Source: Streptomyces caniscabiei
Lineage (GTDB): Bacteria; Actinomycetota; Actinomycetes; Streptomycetales; Streptomycetaceae
Direction of reading: 5' to 3'
NCBI RefSeq assembly: GCF_014930365.1
Contig: NZ_JABXWI010000001.1
Location: 383,958 to 447,957 of the forward strand
DNA: 64,000 nt
In this document: positions 51,408 through 60,738 of the stretch, piece by piece
How the letters are laid out: each line of letters starts with the position of its first letter
Numbering within the stretch: the stretch's first letter is position 1
The notes under the pieces: model-generated
What the model saw: the letters and a program-made list of their open reading frames with translations, nothing else
Told to the model about the DNA's origin: nothing
Databases searched by the model: none
Program-made: the position numbers and the translations under genes

Positions 51408-51697
51408 CGGATCCTCCGGTGGCGGTGAACTTCCCGCTGAACTTCCCTTTCGGGCAACGGACTTGCCTGTAAGACGCACATGGCGCCGCCTTGGATGTAC
51501 GCCGGGGGCAGCACGATGCGGAGTCGCTCGGACCACTTCGGCGGGCGGTTGTCCGGCCCCCGGCCCGCCCGCTCACGATCCGGTCCGGGGCCGCCCCCGC
51601 CTTCCCCGGCGCACGCTCGCGCCTGCGGCACAACTCGCTCTGTTTACAGGTGAGTTGAGAGGGGAGGACAAAGGCGGGACAGGGGCGGGGTGGTCGT

Positions 51698-53215
51698 GTG
51701 AAGTGGCGTCGTCGGCCGAAGTCCGGGACCTCCGCGGACGGTGCGGAGCCGGAGCCCTCCCCCACGCACGGCACGGGCCCGGCCGGCGAGGACCCCGACG
51801 CCGACGTCAAGCAGCGCGTGGGCGCGCTGTTCTCCGAGGCGCAGGAACGGATGCTCGAAGGCCTGTCCCCCCAGGCCGTGCCGCTTCAGCAGGAGGCCCG
51901 GCGGCTGATGCACTTGCTGGTCGACCGGAACCCGGACGACCTGGAGGCCCGGCGGATGCTCGGCAGCCTCCTGTACGGCCTGGGCTCCACGCTGGCCGCC
52001 GCACACCAGCCGGACCAGGCACTCGCCGTCCTCACGGAGTGCGCCGGCGTCTACGAGGCACTCGCCGGCGCCGGTGAGTCCGGCATGGCGCCGCTCCTCG
52101 CGGACGTCCACGCCCGCAAGGCCCAGGCGCTGACCCGGCTGGGGCACGGTATGTCCGCCGTCGTCGAGTCGGACCAGGCAGTCATGGCCTACCTGGACCT
52201 CGGCGCCGACTCCGGCGACAGCCCCCTGAACCTGGACCTCGCCCGGGTCCTCAGCATGCACGCGGGCGTGCTGTACGAGTACGGCGACCGGGACCTCGCC
52301 GTCTGCGCTGCGGACTGGGCCGTCCGGTACTACTTCGCCAAGGCCGGGACCGTCAACGGTGGCCCGCCCGCCGAGGCCTTCACCCACGGGCGGTACCTGC
52401 GGCAGGCCGCCGCTGTCGCGGCGCGGGTCCACACCCAGCAGGGCAGAGCCGAGATCGCCCTGGCGGTCGGTGCGACGGAGGTGCACAGCGCGAGGGTGAT
52501 GGCACTGCCGGACGGGCCGGACGACCGCGCCAACCTGGCCTCCGCCCTCACCCGCCACGGACTCAACCTCCGCGTCGCGGGCCGTACGGCCGAGGGCAAC
52601 GACCTCGTCCGGGAGGCCCGCGGCATCGATCCCGCCGTCGAGGCCGACGCCACGCGGGAGTGGCAGGAGCTGACCGGCCGGAGCGCCGGGCCGGGCCGCC
52701 TGCACACCTCCTACTCCGCCGCGATCGCCGCCGCGGTCCGCCTGCTCGGCGAGAACGAGGTGCCGTCGGTCCTGCGCGACCTCGCGTTCGACCCGGCGGC
52801 CGGGGCCACGACCGTGACGTCCTCCCTGCGCTGCCCGCCGCAGAGCGCGCCCGGCCTCGCGACCCTGCTCGCCCTTGTCGCCGTCCGCCTGCTGGACGAT
52901 CCGGACCCGTCCGCCACCCGGGCGGCCGGCCTCCTCGGGCGCGAGGCGCACTGTCTGTTCGCCTCGGCCTCCCAGGACCGGGAGGCCGAGGCGATGCACC
53001 AGCGGTTCCGCGAGTTCGGGGGCTCCTGGGCGCGGCTGCTGCTCGCCCTGATCCCCACGTTCGCGGCCAGTCCCGGGGCCGCGGCGCTGGCGGAGGACCT
53101 GACGGGCTGGCTGGGCGGCGTCGCCCTCCAGCTCCAGCCGTTCACCTTCGTCGACGAGCCGACCCGCCGGCTGGTCGAGCAGTGCACCGCCCTCATCGAG
53201 CGCCAGGGTTCCTGA
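51698..53215 (+). CDS. TPR-like helical repeat protein
   Basis: 505 residues from GTG 51698. After a charged N-terminal lead the protein is an array of helix pairs resembling tetratricopeptides: LLVDRNPDDLEARRMLGSLL, YGLGSTLAAAHQPDQALAVL, YEYGDRDLAVCAADWAVRYY, ALTRHGLNLRVAGRTAEGND. No catalytic motif, signal peptide or membrane helix. Such proteins are scaffold or regulatory components; the partner is unknown. It precedes the glutamate synthase-like operon but ends before that operon's own promoter. Confidence 0.8.
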   Translation: MKWRRRPKSGTSADGAEPEPSPTHGTGPAGEDPDADVKQRVGALFSEAQERMLEGLSPQAVPLQQEARRLMHLLVDRNPDDLEARRMLGSLLYGLGSTLAAAHQPDQALAVLTECAGVYEALAGAGESGMAPLLADVHARKAQALTRLGHGMSAVVESDQAVMAYLDLGADSGDSPLNLDLARVLSMHAGVLYEYGDRDLAVCAADWAVRYYFAKAGTVNGGPPAEAFTHGRYLRQAAAVAARVHTQQGRAEIALAVGATEVHSARVMALPDGPDDRANLASALTRHGLNLRVAGRTAEGNDLVREARGIDPAVEADATREWQELTGRSAGPGRLHTSYSAAIAAAVRLLGENEVPSVLRDLAFDPAAGATTVTSSLRCPPQSAPGLATLLALVAVRLLDDPDPSATRAAGLLGREAHCLFASASQDREAEAMHQRFREFGGSWARLLLALIPTFAASPGAAALAEDLTGWLGGVALQLQPFTFVDEPTRRLVEQCTALIERQGS

Positions 53216-53275
53216 CCGGGCCCGCCCGGCACACACACGCAGGACCCGCCCGGCACATACGTGCACGGCACACCC

Positions 53276-53304
53276 TTGCCGGGAACTTAGGCCCGCCTTA
53301 CTAT
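53276..53304 (+). promoter_or_regulatory. Sigma-70-type promoter for glutamate synthase-like operon
   Basis: -35 TTGCCG (53276-53281) and -10 TACTAT (53299-53304) are separated by 17 bases. Transcription would start near 53311, giving a leader of about 137 bases before the TTG start at 53448. Confidence 0.65.
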
Positions 53305-53447
53305 GGTCAATCGCACCACTCAGGGCCCCGGCCGTCACACCGGTCCGCCCGCGGCGAGCGCTCCACCGACGCAGCCTGGCCGTTCCTCCCCGGTGCCCCA
53401 AGGGCCTGGGAGGCACCCCCAGCCGGCACACGTCACGGGACCCGCCC

Positions 53448-56400
53448 TTGAATCACGCATCTGCCACGCCCATCGGTCTGTACGACCCCGCCCGCGACCA
53501 CAGCGACTGCGGCGTCGGCTTCCTCACCCGCCTCGACGGGACGCCGAGCCATGACGTCATCCGCAAGGGCGACGAGGCGCTCCGCGCCATCCCGCACCGC
53601 GGCGGCACCTCCGCCGAGGGCGTCGGCGACGGCGCGGGCGTCAGCGTCGACCTGTCGGTGGAGTTCTTCGGCGCGCTCACCGGCGAGGACCTGCGCGCCG
53701 GGCACTTCGGCGTCGCCAACTGCTTCGTGCCGACCGACCCGGACCGCCGCGCCCACGCGGTCGGCCTCGTCGGCCGCTGCGTCGCCGAGGAGGGCTTCGA
53801 GACCCTGCTCGTACGGGACGTGCCCGTCGACCACAGTGTGGCCCGGCCCGCCGCCGAGCAGTACCAACTGCCCATCGTGCAGTGGGTGTTCCGCGCCCCG
53901 GAGGAGTGGTCCCGCGAGGACGTCGACGCGGCCGCCCACCGCGCGCTGCTCGCCGTCGAGGCCGTCGCCTACGCCGACGCCGACACGTACGCCGGGCTGT
54001 ACCCGCTCTCGCTCAGCGCGCGGACCCAGGTGCTCAAGGGCCGCCTCAATTCCGGTGAGATCGTCGGGTACTTCCGCGACCTCACCGACCCCCGGCACTC
54101 CGTCCGGTCCCTGTACTTCCACACCCGGTTCTCCACGAACACCGAGCCGCACCCGACCATGGCGCAGCCGTTCCGGCTGATGGCGCACAACGGCGAGCTG
54201 AACACCGACCGCAAGAACCGGCTCAGCGACGAGGCCCTCGCCCGCGCCCGGACCCGCAGCATCGTGCGTCCGCCGGGCCAGTCCGACTCCAGCCGCCTGG
54301 ACCAGACCCTGCAGAGCCGCGTGTTCGACGACGGCCTGGACCTCGTCGAGGCCGTCGTGTCCCTGATGCCGCCGGCCTGGGAGAACGACCGCACCCTCCC
54401 CGCCCCCGTCCGCGACATGCTGGAGTACTTCTCGCTCTACGAGGAGAAGAACGACGGCCCCGCCGCCCTCATCTTCAGCGACGGCGACGTCGTCGGCGCC
54501 CGCCTCGACCGGCTCGGGCTGCGCCCGCTGCGTACGGTCGAGACGGCCGAGTACCTGATGGTGGCCTCGGAGGCCGGCCAGGTCGCGTTCCCCGACGACG
54601 AGGTCGTGCGCCGCGGCCGCATCGAGGCCGGCGGCATGCTCGTCGTCGACCACCGCGCCGGACGCGTGCTGCGCACCCGCGAGGTCCTCGACGCCCTCGC
54701 CGCGCGCCGCCCGTACGGCGACCTGCTCGACGCGGCCCGGGTGCACCTCGACGACCTGCCCGCCCCCGACTACTACCGGGGCACCACCACGCTCGGCTAC
54801 GACGGCGACCTGAGCCTCGCCGGCCGGTACGTGGCGTACGCGCTGAACCAGGAGAGCTTCCGGTTCATGCTCGACCCGATGCTCGCCACCGGCTCGGAGC
54901 GGATCTCCGCGATGGGCTACGGCAACGCCATCAACGCGCTCAGCGACACCGAGGGCGGCATGGCGAAGTACTTCTCGCAGCGGTTCGCCCAGGTCACCAA
55001 CCCGCCGCTGGACAGCATCCGCGAGGCCGACGGCATGAGCATGCGGGTCGCGCTCGGCCCGAAGCCCGACGGCACCCACGAGACCAACGGCCGCCAGCTG
55101 GTCGTCTCCTCCCCCGTCCTCGGGCATCTCGACATGGTCCGGCTGCGGGACCAGCGGATCGTGCCGCTGGAGCGGTTCGCCATGCTCTACGAGCCCGTGG
55201 CGGGCGACGAGTCGGCCAACGCCGACGCGCTCCGCTCGGCCCTGCACCGGCTCTGCGACGACGTCGAGCGGTTCGCCGCCGAGCAGGGCGGCATCGCGCT
55301 GCTCACCGACCGGGCCGTCTCCTCCACGCGCGCCCCGCTGCCCGTGATCCTCGCCGTCGCCGCCGTCAACCAGCGGCTCATCGAGACCGGGCTGCGGCTG
55401 CGCGTCTCGCTCGTCGTGGAGAGCGGCCAGCTGGCGTCCTCGCACCATGTCGCGACCGCGCTCGGCTTCGGCGCCTCCGCCGTGTACAGCCTGAGCGCAC
55501 GGCTGCGCGCCGAGGAGAAGTTCCCCAGCGCCGCGGCACCCGCCGGCGAGATCACCGAGACCGACCGGGCGCTCGCCAAGTTCCGCAAGGCGGCCGAGAA
55601 GTCCCTCGCCAAGACCATGGGCCGCGTCGGTCTGTGCACCGCCGAGAGCTACATCGGCGGCGAGTTCTTCGAGCCCAACTACCTCGACACCCGCGACGAC
55701 GTCTTCGCCCGGACCTTCCCGCACATGGAGGCCCCGGTCGGCGGCGTCGGGTTCGCCCGTATCGCGCAGGCCGCCACGGACTGGCACGAGCGGGCCCGCA
55801 CGGTGGAGACCGACCAGCAGATCCCGCTGCTCGGGCTGTTCAAGGAGCGGTCGGACGGCGCCGGGCACTCCTTCGGCGTCACGGCCGTGCGCGGCTTCGG
55901 CGACATGGTCGAGGAGCGGCCGGAGTTCGGGAAGCCCGACGACTCCGACGCGCTGCGTCTGCTCACCCTCGGCCAGCTCGACGACGCGTTCGGCATCACC
56001 GACGCCGCGTACCGCAACACCGGGTACGACGCGCTCAGCGAGGCCGAGATCGACGCGTTCCGGATCACCCCCGGCTACCGCGCCTTCCTGCGGACCACGC
56101 ACGAGGAGCGCTCCCGCCGCCCGGCCGCGCTGCGGGACGTGCTCGCCCTGCCCGCCGATGTCACGGGCCTGCGTACGGCCGAGGACTTCGCCCGGGAGCT
56201 GGGACGGTTCTCCACCGACGGGAACGCCAGCGTCACCGTGCGCGGGATGGCCGTGACGGTCACGGCGGAAGGCGTCCGTCTGCGCCTCACCTCCCCGGGA
56301 CCCGAGGCAGCCGAGCGTCATACGGCCCTCGCCGACGGCCTCGCCCGCCTCGGTGACGTCCGGACCGTCGCCGCGGACGCCGACGGGGTCGTCGTCACCG

Positions 56401-58964
56401 CCTCCGGCACCGCCGCCCGGCTCCTCGCCCTCCTCGACAGCGCCCCCGACAGCGTCCCGCTCGACGAGGTCCAGCCCGCGCACGAGATCACCCGCTCGCT
56501 CGCCTCCGGCGCGATGAGCCACGGCGCGCTCGTGGCCACCGCGCACGAGGCCGTCGCCCACGGCACCAACATGGTCGGCGCCCTGTCGAACAGCGGCGAG
56601 GGCGGCGAGCACCACACCCGGTACGGCACCATCCGGGGCTCCCGGATCAAGCAGTTCGCCTCCGGCCGGTTCGGCATCTGGGCGGGCTATCTCGCCGACC
56701 CGATGCTCCAGGAACTGGAGATCAAGATCGGGCAGGGCGCCAAGCCCGGCGAGGGCGGCCAGCTGCCCGCGCCGAAGGTCACCGTGGACATCGCGGCGGC
56801 GCGCGGCGGCACCCCCGGCATCGAGCTGATCTCCCCTCCCCCGCACCACGACACGTACTCCATCGAGGACCTCGCCCAGCTCATCCACGACTGCAAGGCC
56901 GCCCGCGTCCGGGTGATCGTCAAGCTGGTCTCCTCGGAGGGCATCGGCACCATCGCGGTCGGCGTCGCCAAGGCCGGCGCGGACGTCATCAACGTCGCCG
57001 GGAACACCGGCGGCACGGGCGCCGCCGCCGTCACCAGCCTCAAGTACGCCGGGCGTTCGGCGGAGATCGGCGTCGCCGAGGTCCACCAGGCGCTCGTCGC
57101 CAACGGGCTGCGGCAGAAGGTCGTGCTGCGCTGCTCCGGCGCCCACCAGACCGGCGGCGACGTCGTCACCTCGGCCCTGCTCGGCGGCGACAGCTTCGAG
57201 TTCGGCACGACGGCGCTGATGATGCTCGGCTGCGTCATGGCGAAGAACTGCAACGTGAAGTGCCCGGCCGGGCTCACCACCAACCCGGAGGTCTTCGAGG
57301 GCGACCCGCGCGCCCTCGCCCAGTACCTCCTCAACATCGCGCACGACGTCCGGCAGATCCTCGCCCGCCTCGGCCTGCGCTCACTGCGCGAGGCCCGGGG
57401 CCGTACGGACCTGCTCCAGCTCCTGGACCACCCGGCGAGCGTCGGCCGTCTCGACGTACGGCGGCTGCTGGCCCGCGTGCCGGAGAAGATCGTCGAGCAC
57501 CCGGAGTACCTGGAGAAGGACTTCACCACCGACGACGCCCTGATCGAGCGGGTCCGCGAGGCGCTCCTCGACCGGCGCGAGCCGTCCCTGCTCGTCGAGG
57601 GCGTCCGCCTCGGCAACAGCGACAAGTCGGTGGGCGGCCAGCTCGGCATCGATGTGGAGCGCCTCCTCAACCACGAGTTCGAAGGCTCCGTACCCGCCGT
57701 CACCACCGACGACCGCGGCCGCCGCCGCCTCGTCGACGACGCGGTCCGCATCCGCACCACCGGCTCGGCCGGACAGTCGTACGGCGTGTTCTGCAACGAC
57801 GGCATCACCCTCGAACACACCGGCACCGCCAACGACGGCGTCGGCAAGAGCCAGAGCGGCGGCCGGATCGTCGTCCGCGCCCCCGGCGGCGGCAGCGCCG
57901 AACGCGGCGGCAACGTCCTCGTCGGGAACTTCGCGCTGTTCGGCGCGACCGGCGGCCGGACCTTCGTACAGGGCGAGGCCGGCGACCGGTTCGCCGTGCG
58001 CAACTCCGGCGCGACGGCCGTCGTCGAGGGCGTCGGCGACTTCGGCTGCGAGTACATGACCGGCGGCACGGTCCTCAACCTGGGCGGCTTCGGCAAGGGC
58101 CTCGGCAACGGCATGAGCGGCGGGTTCCTCTACCAGTACGACCCCTCCGGCGAGCTGGCGGGCCGGGTGAGCGCCGACTCGCTCCTCGTCTTCCCCGTGA
58201 CGGACACCGCGCACGGTGCCTTCCACGAGGAGGCCGTACGCCTGCTGCTGACCTGGCACGTGGAGGCCACCGGCTCGCCGCTCGCGGCCCGGCTGCTGGA
58301 GAACTGGCCGAGCGAGCGGGAGCACGTGTACTGCGGGATGCCTCGCGCGCTGCTGCTCTACCAGGACGCGGGGGAAATCCTCGCGGCGGCGACCCGCAAC
58401 GAGCTGTTGGACGAACTGGCGACCTCGATCGCGACGGACAAGCTCCGCGCGTTCAAGGTGGACTACCGCGACCGCCGCACCGTCCTCGGCGGCCGGGCCC
58501 CCGCCTTCGGCGACCAGGGCAGCGACGACATGTTCTCCCTGCTGTCCTCGTACACGGTGCTCGGCGTCGCGCAGGACCTCGCGCTCCAGCGGGTGCCCGG
58601 CGCGAGCGGCCCGGACGACCCGAAGGTCGCCGAGGCCGTCCGGAACCTGATCCTCACCGAGGACTTCTTCGTCAAGCAGCGGGTCGTGAAGTACCTGCGC
58701 GGCACGCTGGACCGCTTCGACGACGGCGAACTCGCCACGCTCATCGCGATTCTGCGGCTCGACGACTACAAGCGCGCGCTGAAGCAGCGCAACAACCTCA
58801 GCGTGGACGCGCCCGGCACCTACGGCTGGATCGTCCACCAGATGACGAAGAACGCGGGCCGCGTGCGCGCCGCCCGGTTCGACGAACTGCTCGCGAACGC
58901 CGCGCTCGACGACCTCGCCGCGCGCCTCGCCCCGCAGGCCCCGACCGAGACGGTGACCGCGTGA
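53448..58964 (+). CDS. Glutamate synthase-like large flavoprotein (GltB paralogue)
   Basis: 1838 residues from TTG 53448. Domain order as in GltB: an N-terminal class II amidotransferase whose nucleophile Cys21 would be exposed after removal of a 20-residue propeptide (DHSDCGVGFLTRL); a central domain (AYALNQESFRFMLDPML, GGIALLTDRAVSSTRAPLPV); an FMN barrel from about 1010 (GAMSHGALVATAHEAVAHGT, SNSGEGGEHHTRYG) with an Fe-S motif Cys1262-x5-Cys1268-x3-Cys1272; and a GXGXG-like beta helix (about 1385-1590, GGRIVVRAPGGGS, GGNVLVGNFALFG). It is some 300 residues longer than usual, mostly a C-terminal extension. The usual GltD is absent; a diflavin reductase gene overlaps its stop (GTGA) and is the likely electron donor. 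Confidence 0.9.
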   Translation: MNHASATPIGLYDPARDHSDCGVGFLTRLDGTPSHDVIRKGDEALRAIPHRGGTSAEGVGDGAGVSVDLSVEFFGALTGEDLRAGHFGVANCFVPTDPDRRAHAVGLVGRCVAEEGFETLLVRDVPVDHSVARPAAEQYQLPIVQWVFRAPEEWSREDVDAAAHRALLAVEAVAYADADTYAGLYPLSLSARTQVLKGRLNSGEIVGYFRDLTDPRHSVRSLYFHTRFSTNTEPHPTMAQPFRLMAHNGELNTDRKNRLSDEALARARTRSIVRPPGQSDSSRLDQTLQSRVFDDGLDLVEAVVSLMPPAWENDRTLPAPVRDMLEYFSLYEEKNDGPAALIFSDGDVVGARLDRLGLRPLRTVETAEYLMVASEAGQVAFPDDEVVRRGRIEAGGMLVVDHRAGRVLRTREVLDALAARRPYGDLLDAARVHLDDLPAPDYYRGTTTLGYDGDLSLAGRYVAYALNQESFRFMLDPMLATGSERISAMGYGNAINALSDTEGGMAKYFSQRFAQVTNPPLDSIREADGMSMRVALGPKPDGTHETNGRQLVVSSPVLGHLDMVRLRDQRIVPLERFAMLYEPVAGDESANADALRSALHRLCDDVERFAAEQGGIALLTDRAVSSTRAPLPVILAVAAVNQRLIETGLRLRVSLVVESGQLASSHHVATALGFGASAVYSLSARLRAEEKFPSAAAPAGEITETDRALAKFRKAAEKSLAKTMGRVGLCTAESYIGGEFFEPNYLDTRDDVFARTFPHMEAPVGGVGFARIAQAATDWHERARTVETDQQIPLLGLFKERSDGAGHSFGVTAVRGFGDMVEERPEFGKPDDSDALRLLTLGQLDDAFGITDAAYRNTGYDALSEAEIDAFRITPGYRAFLRTTHEERSRRPAALRDVLALPADVTGLRTAEDFARELGRFSTDGNASVTVRGMAVTVTAEGVRLRLTSPGPEAAERHTALADGLARLGDVRTVAADADGVVVTASGTAARLLALLDSAPDSVPLDEVQPAHEITRSLASGAMSHGALVATAHEAVAHGTNMVGALSNSGEGGEHHTRYGTIRGSRIKQFASGRFGIWAGYLADPMLQELEIKIGQGAKPGEGGQLPAPKVTVDIAAARGGTPGIELISPPPHHDTYSIEDLAQLIHDCKAARVRVIVKLVSSEGIGTIAVGVAKAGADVINVAGNTGGTGAAAVTSLKYAGRSAEIGVAEVHQALVANGLRQKVVLRCSGAHQTGGDVVTSALLGGDSFEFGTTALMMLGCVMAKNCNVKCPAGLTTNPEVFEGDPRALAQYLLNIAHDVRQILARLGLRSLREARGRTDLLQLLDHPASVGRLDVRRLLARVPEKIVEHPEYLEKDFTTDDALIERVREALLDRREPSLLVEGVRLGNSDKSVGGQLGIDVERLLNHEFEGSVPAVTTDDRGRRRLVDDAVRIRTTGSAGQSYGVFCNDGITLEHTGTANDGVGKSQSGGRIVVRAPGGGSAERGGNVLVGNFALFGATGGRTFVQGEAGDRFAVRNSGATAVVEGVGDFGCEYMTGGTVLNLGGFGKGLGNGMSGGFLYQYDPSGELAGRVSADSLLVFPVTDTAHGAFHEEAVRLLLTWHVEATGSPLAARLLENWPSEREHVYCGMPRALLLYQDAGEILAAATRNELLDELATSIATDKLRAFKVDYRDRRTVLGGRAPAFGDQGSDDMFSLLSSYTVLGVAQDLALQRVPGASGPDDPKVAEAVRNLILTEDFFVKQRVVKYLRGTLDRFDDGELATLIAILRLDDYKRALKQRNNLSVDAPGTYGWIVHQMTKNAGRVRAARFDELLANAALDDLAARLAPQAPTETVTA

Positions 58965-60736
58965 CCCTCCTGCCCCCGGCCCTGCCCGCGACCGGTTCGG
59001 CCCTTCCCCCGACCGGCTCCCTCATCCCGGCCGACGCGCCCTTCTCCGCCCAGCAGGAGGCCTGGCTCGCCGGGTTCCTCGCCGGTGTGGCGGCCGCCGG
59101 ACGCCGGCAGGGCGCGGGCTCCGACGCGCCCACGGCGACGATCGACGTCCTGATCGGCACCCAGACCGGCAACGCCGAGCTGGTCGCCGAGGACGTCGTC
59201 GCCGGCGCCCGCGCCCGCGGCCTCGGCGGCCGGACCACCGCGCTCGACGACGTCACCCCCGAGGCGCTCGCCGCGATGTCCCACGTCCTCGTCGTCACCT
59301 CGACGTACGGCGAGGGCGAGATGCCCGACAACGCCGGCCTGTTCTGGGAGGCGCTGCAGTCCGACACCGTGCCCCGCCTGGAGAACACGCGCTACGCCGT
59401 CCTCGGGCTCGGCGACCGGGGCTACGACGACTTCTGCCAGGCCGCGAAGCTCATCGACACCCGGCTGGAGCAGCTGGGGGCGACCCGGCTGCACGAACGC
59501 GTCGACTGCGACGTGGACTTCGAGGAGCCGGCGGCGGAGTGGACGACGGCGGTGCTGGAGCGCCTGGTCGCGGAGACCGGCGCGCCGGGCACGGCCACGG
59601 GTACGGGTACGCCCGCGTCGAAGGCACCGGAGGCACCCGCACGCCCCCGCTCCCCGTGGAACAAGCGCACCCCGTACCCCTCCCGACTCACCACGAACCG
59701 GCTCCTGTCCTCCCCGCACAGCGCGAAGGAGATCCGCCACTACGAGTTCGACCTCGGCGACAGCGGCATCACCTACGAGGCGGGCGACGCGCTGGCGGTC
59801 GTACCGCTGAACGACGAGGCGCTGGTCGGGGCGTTGCTGGAGCACCTGGGCGAGGTCGGCGACGCGGAGACGGCCGAACTCCTGCGCACCGAGCGGGAGA
59901 TCCGCATCCCGTCGAAGGAACTGATCGCCGACCTCGTGGAGCGGGCCCCCACGAGCGAGCTGGCCTCGGTCGTCGCCCACGGCGACCGCTCGGACCTCGA
60001 CTCCTGGCTCTGGGGCAGAGACGTACTCGACCTGCTGCGCGACTCCGGCCCGAAGGCACCGTCCCTGGCCGAACTCCTGCCCCTCCTCCGGCCGTTGCAG
60101 GCCCGCCAGTACTCGATCTCGTCGAGCCCGCTGGCCCACCCGGGCAGCGTCCACCTCACGGTCGCCTCCGTCCGCTACGGCCGCCACGGGGGCGTCGCGT
60201 CGACCTACCTCGCGGACCGGGTCGGCGCGGACGCCACGGTGGGCGTCTATCTCCAGCCGAACGCCTCTTTCAGTGTCCCCTCCGACAACGACTCCCCCAT
60301 GATCATGATCGGCCCCGGCACGGGCGTCGCCCCCTTCCGCGGCTTCCTGCACGAGCGGGCCGCGCGCGGGGCCTCCGGCCGCAACTGGCTGTTCTTCGGC
60401 GACCGGCACCGCGAGACGGACTTCGTCTACGAGGACGAACTGACGGACCTCCGCCGACGCGGCGTCCTCACCGAACTCGACCTCGCCTTCTCCCGCGACC
60501 AGGCCAAGAAGGTCTATGTCCAGACGCGGATGCGGGAACGGTCGCGGGAGCTGTACGCGTGGCTGGAGGACGGCGCGCACGTCTACGTCTGCGGCGACGC
60601 CTCCCGGATGGCGAAGGACGTCGAGGCGGCCCTGCTGGGCGTCATCTCCGAGCAGCGCGGCCGCGGCGACGACGACGCGGCGGAGTACCTGGCCACGCTC
60701 CGCCGGGCGAAGCGCTACGTCCGGGACGTGTACTGA
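58961..60736 (+). CDS. CysJ-like diflavin reductase
   Basis: 591 residues, GTG 58961 overlapping the stop of the glutamate synthase-like gene. N-terminal lead, then an FMN flavodoxin domain (about 50-190: VLIGTQTGNAELVAEDVV, VTSTYGEGEMPDNAGLFWEA, VLGLGDRGYDDFCQAAK), a Pro-rich linker, and an FAD/NADPH ferredoxin-reductase module (about 230-591: RQYSISSSPLAHPGSVHLTV, GPGTGVAPFRGFLHERAA, VYVCGDASRMAKDVEAAL) ending YVRDVY, as in CysJ. In CysJ it passes NADPH electrons to sulfite reductase; here it most likely serves the adjoining flavoprotein. No sulfite reductase beta gene is nearby. Confidence 0.92.
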   Translation: MTLLPPALPATGSALPPTGSLIPADAPFSAQQEAWLAGFLAGVAAAGRRQGAGSDAPTATIDVLIGTQTGNAELVAEDVVAGARARGLGGRTTALDDVTPEALAAMSHVLVVTSTYGEGEMPDNAGLFWEALQSDTVPRLENTRYAVLGLGDRGYDDFCQAAKLIDTRLEQLGATRLHERVDCDVDFEEPAAEWTTAVLERLVAETGAPGTATGTGTPASKAPEAPARPRSPWNKRTPYPSRLTTNRLLSSPHSAKEIRHYEFDLGDSGITYEAGDALAVVPLNDEALVGALLEHLGEVGDAETAELLRTEREIRIPSKELIADLVERAPTSELASVVAHGDRSDLDSWLWGRDVLDLLRDSGPKAPSLAELLPLLRPLQARQYSISSSPLAHPGSVHLTVASVRYGRHGGVASTYLADRVGADATVGVYLQPNASFSVPSDNDSPMIMIGPGTGVAPFRGFLHERAARGASGRNWLFFGDRHRETDFVYEDELTDLRRRGVLTELDLAFSRDQAKKVYVQTRMRERSRELYAWLEDGAHVYVCGDASRMAKDVEAALLGVISEQRGRGDDDAAEYLATLRRAKRYVRDVY

Positions 60737-60738
60737 CC

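Noticed and set aside
53433..57344. Open frame of about 1300 codons on the minus strand opposite the glutamate synthase-like gene
   Set aside because: High third-position GC keeps the antisense frame open. Its translation is low-complexity (Val/Gly/Arg/Glu-rich) with no domain, while the plus-strand frame is a clear GltB-type protein.
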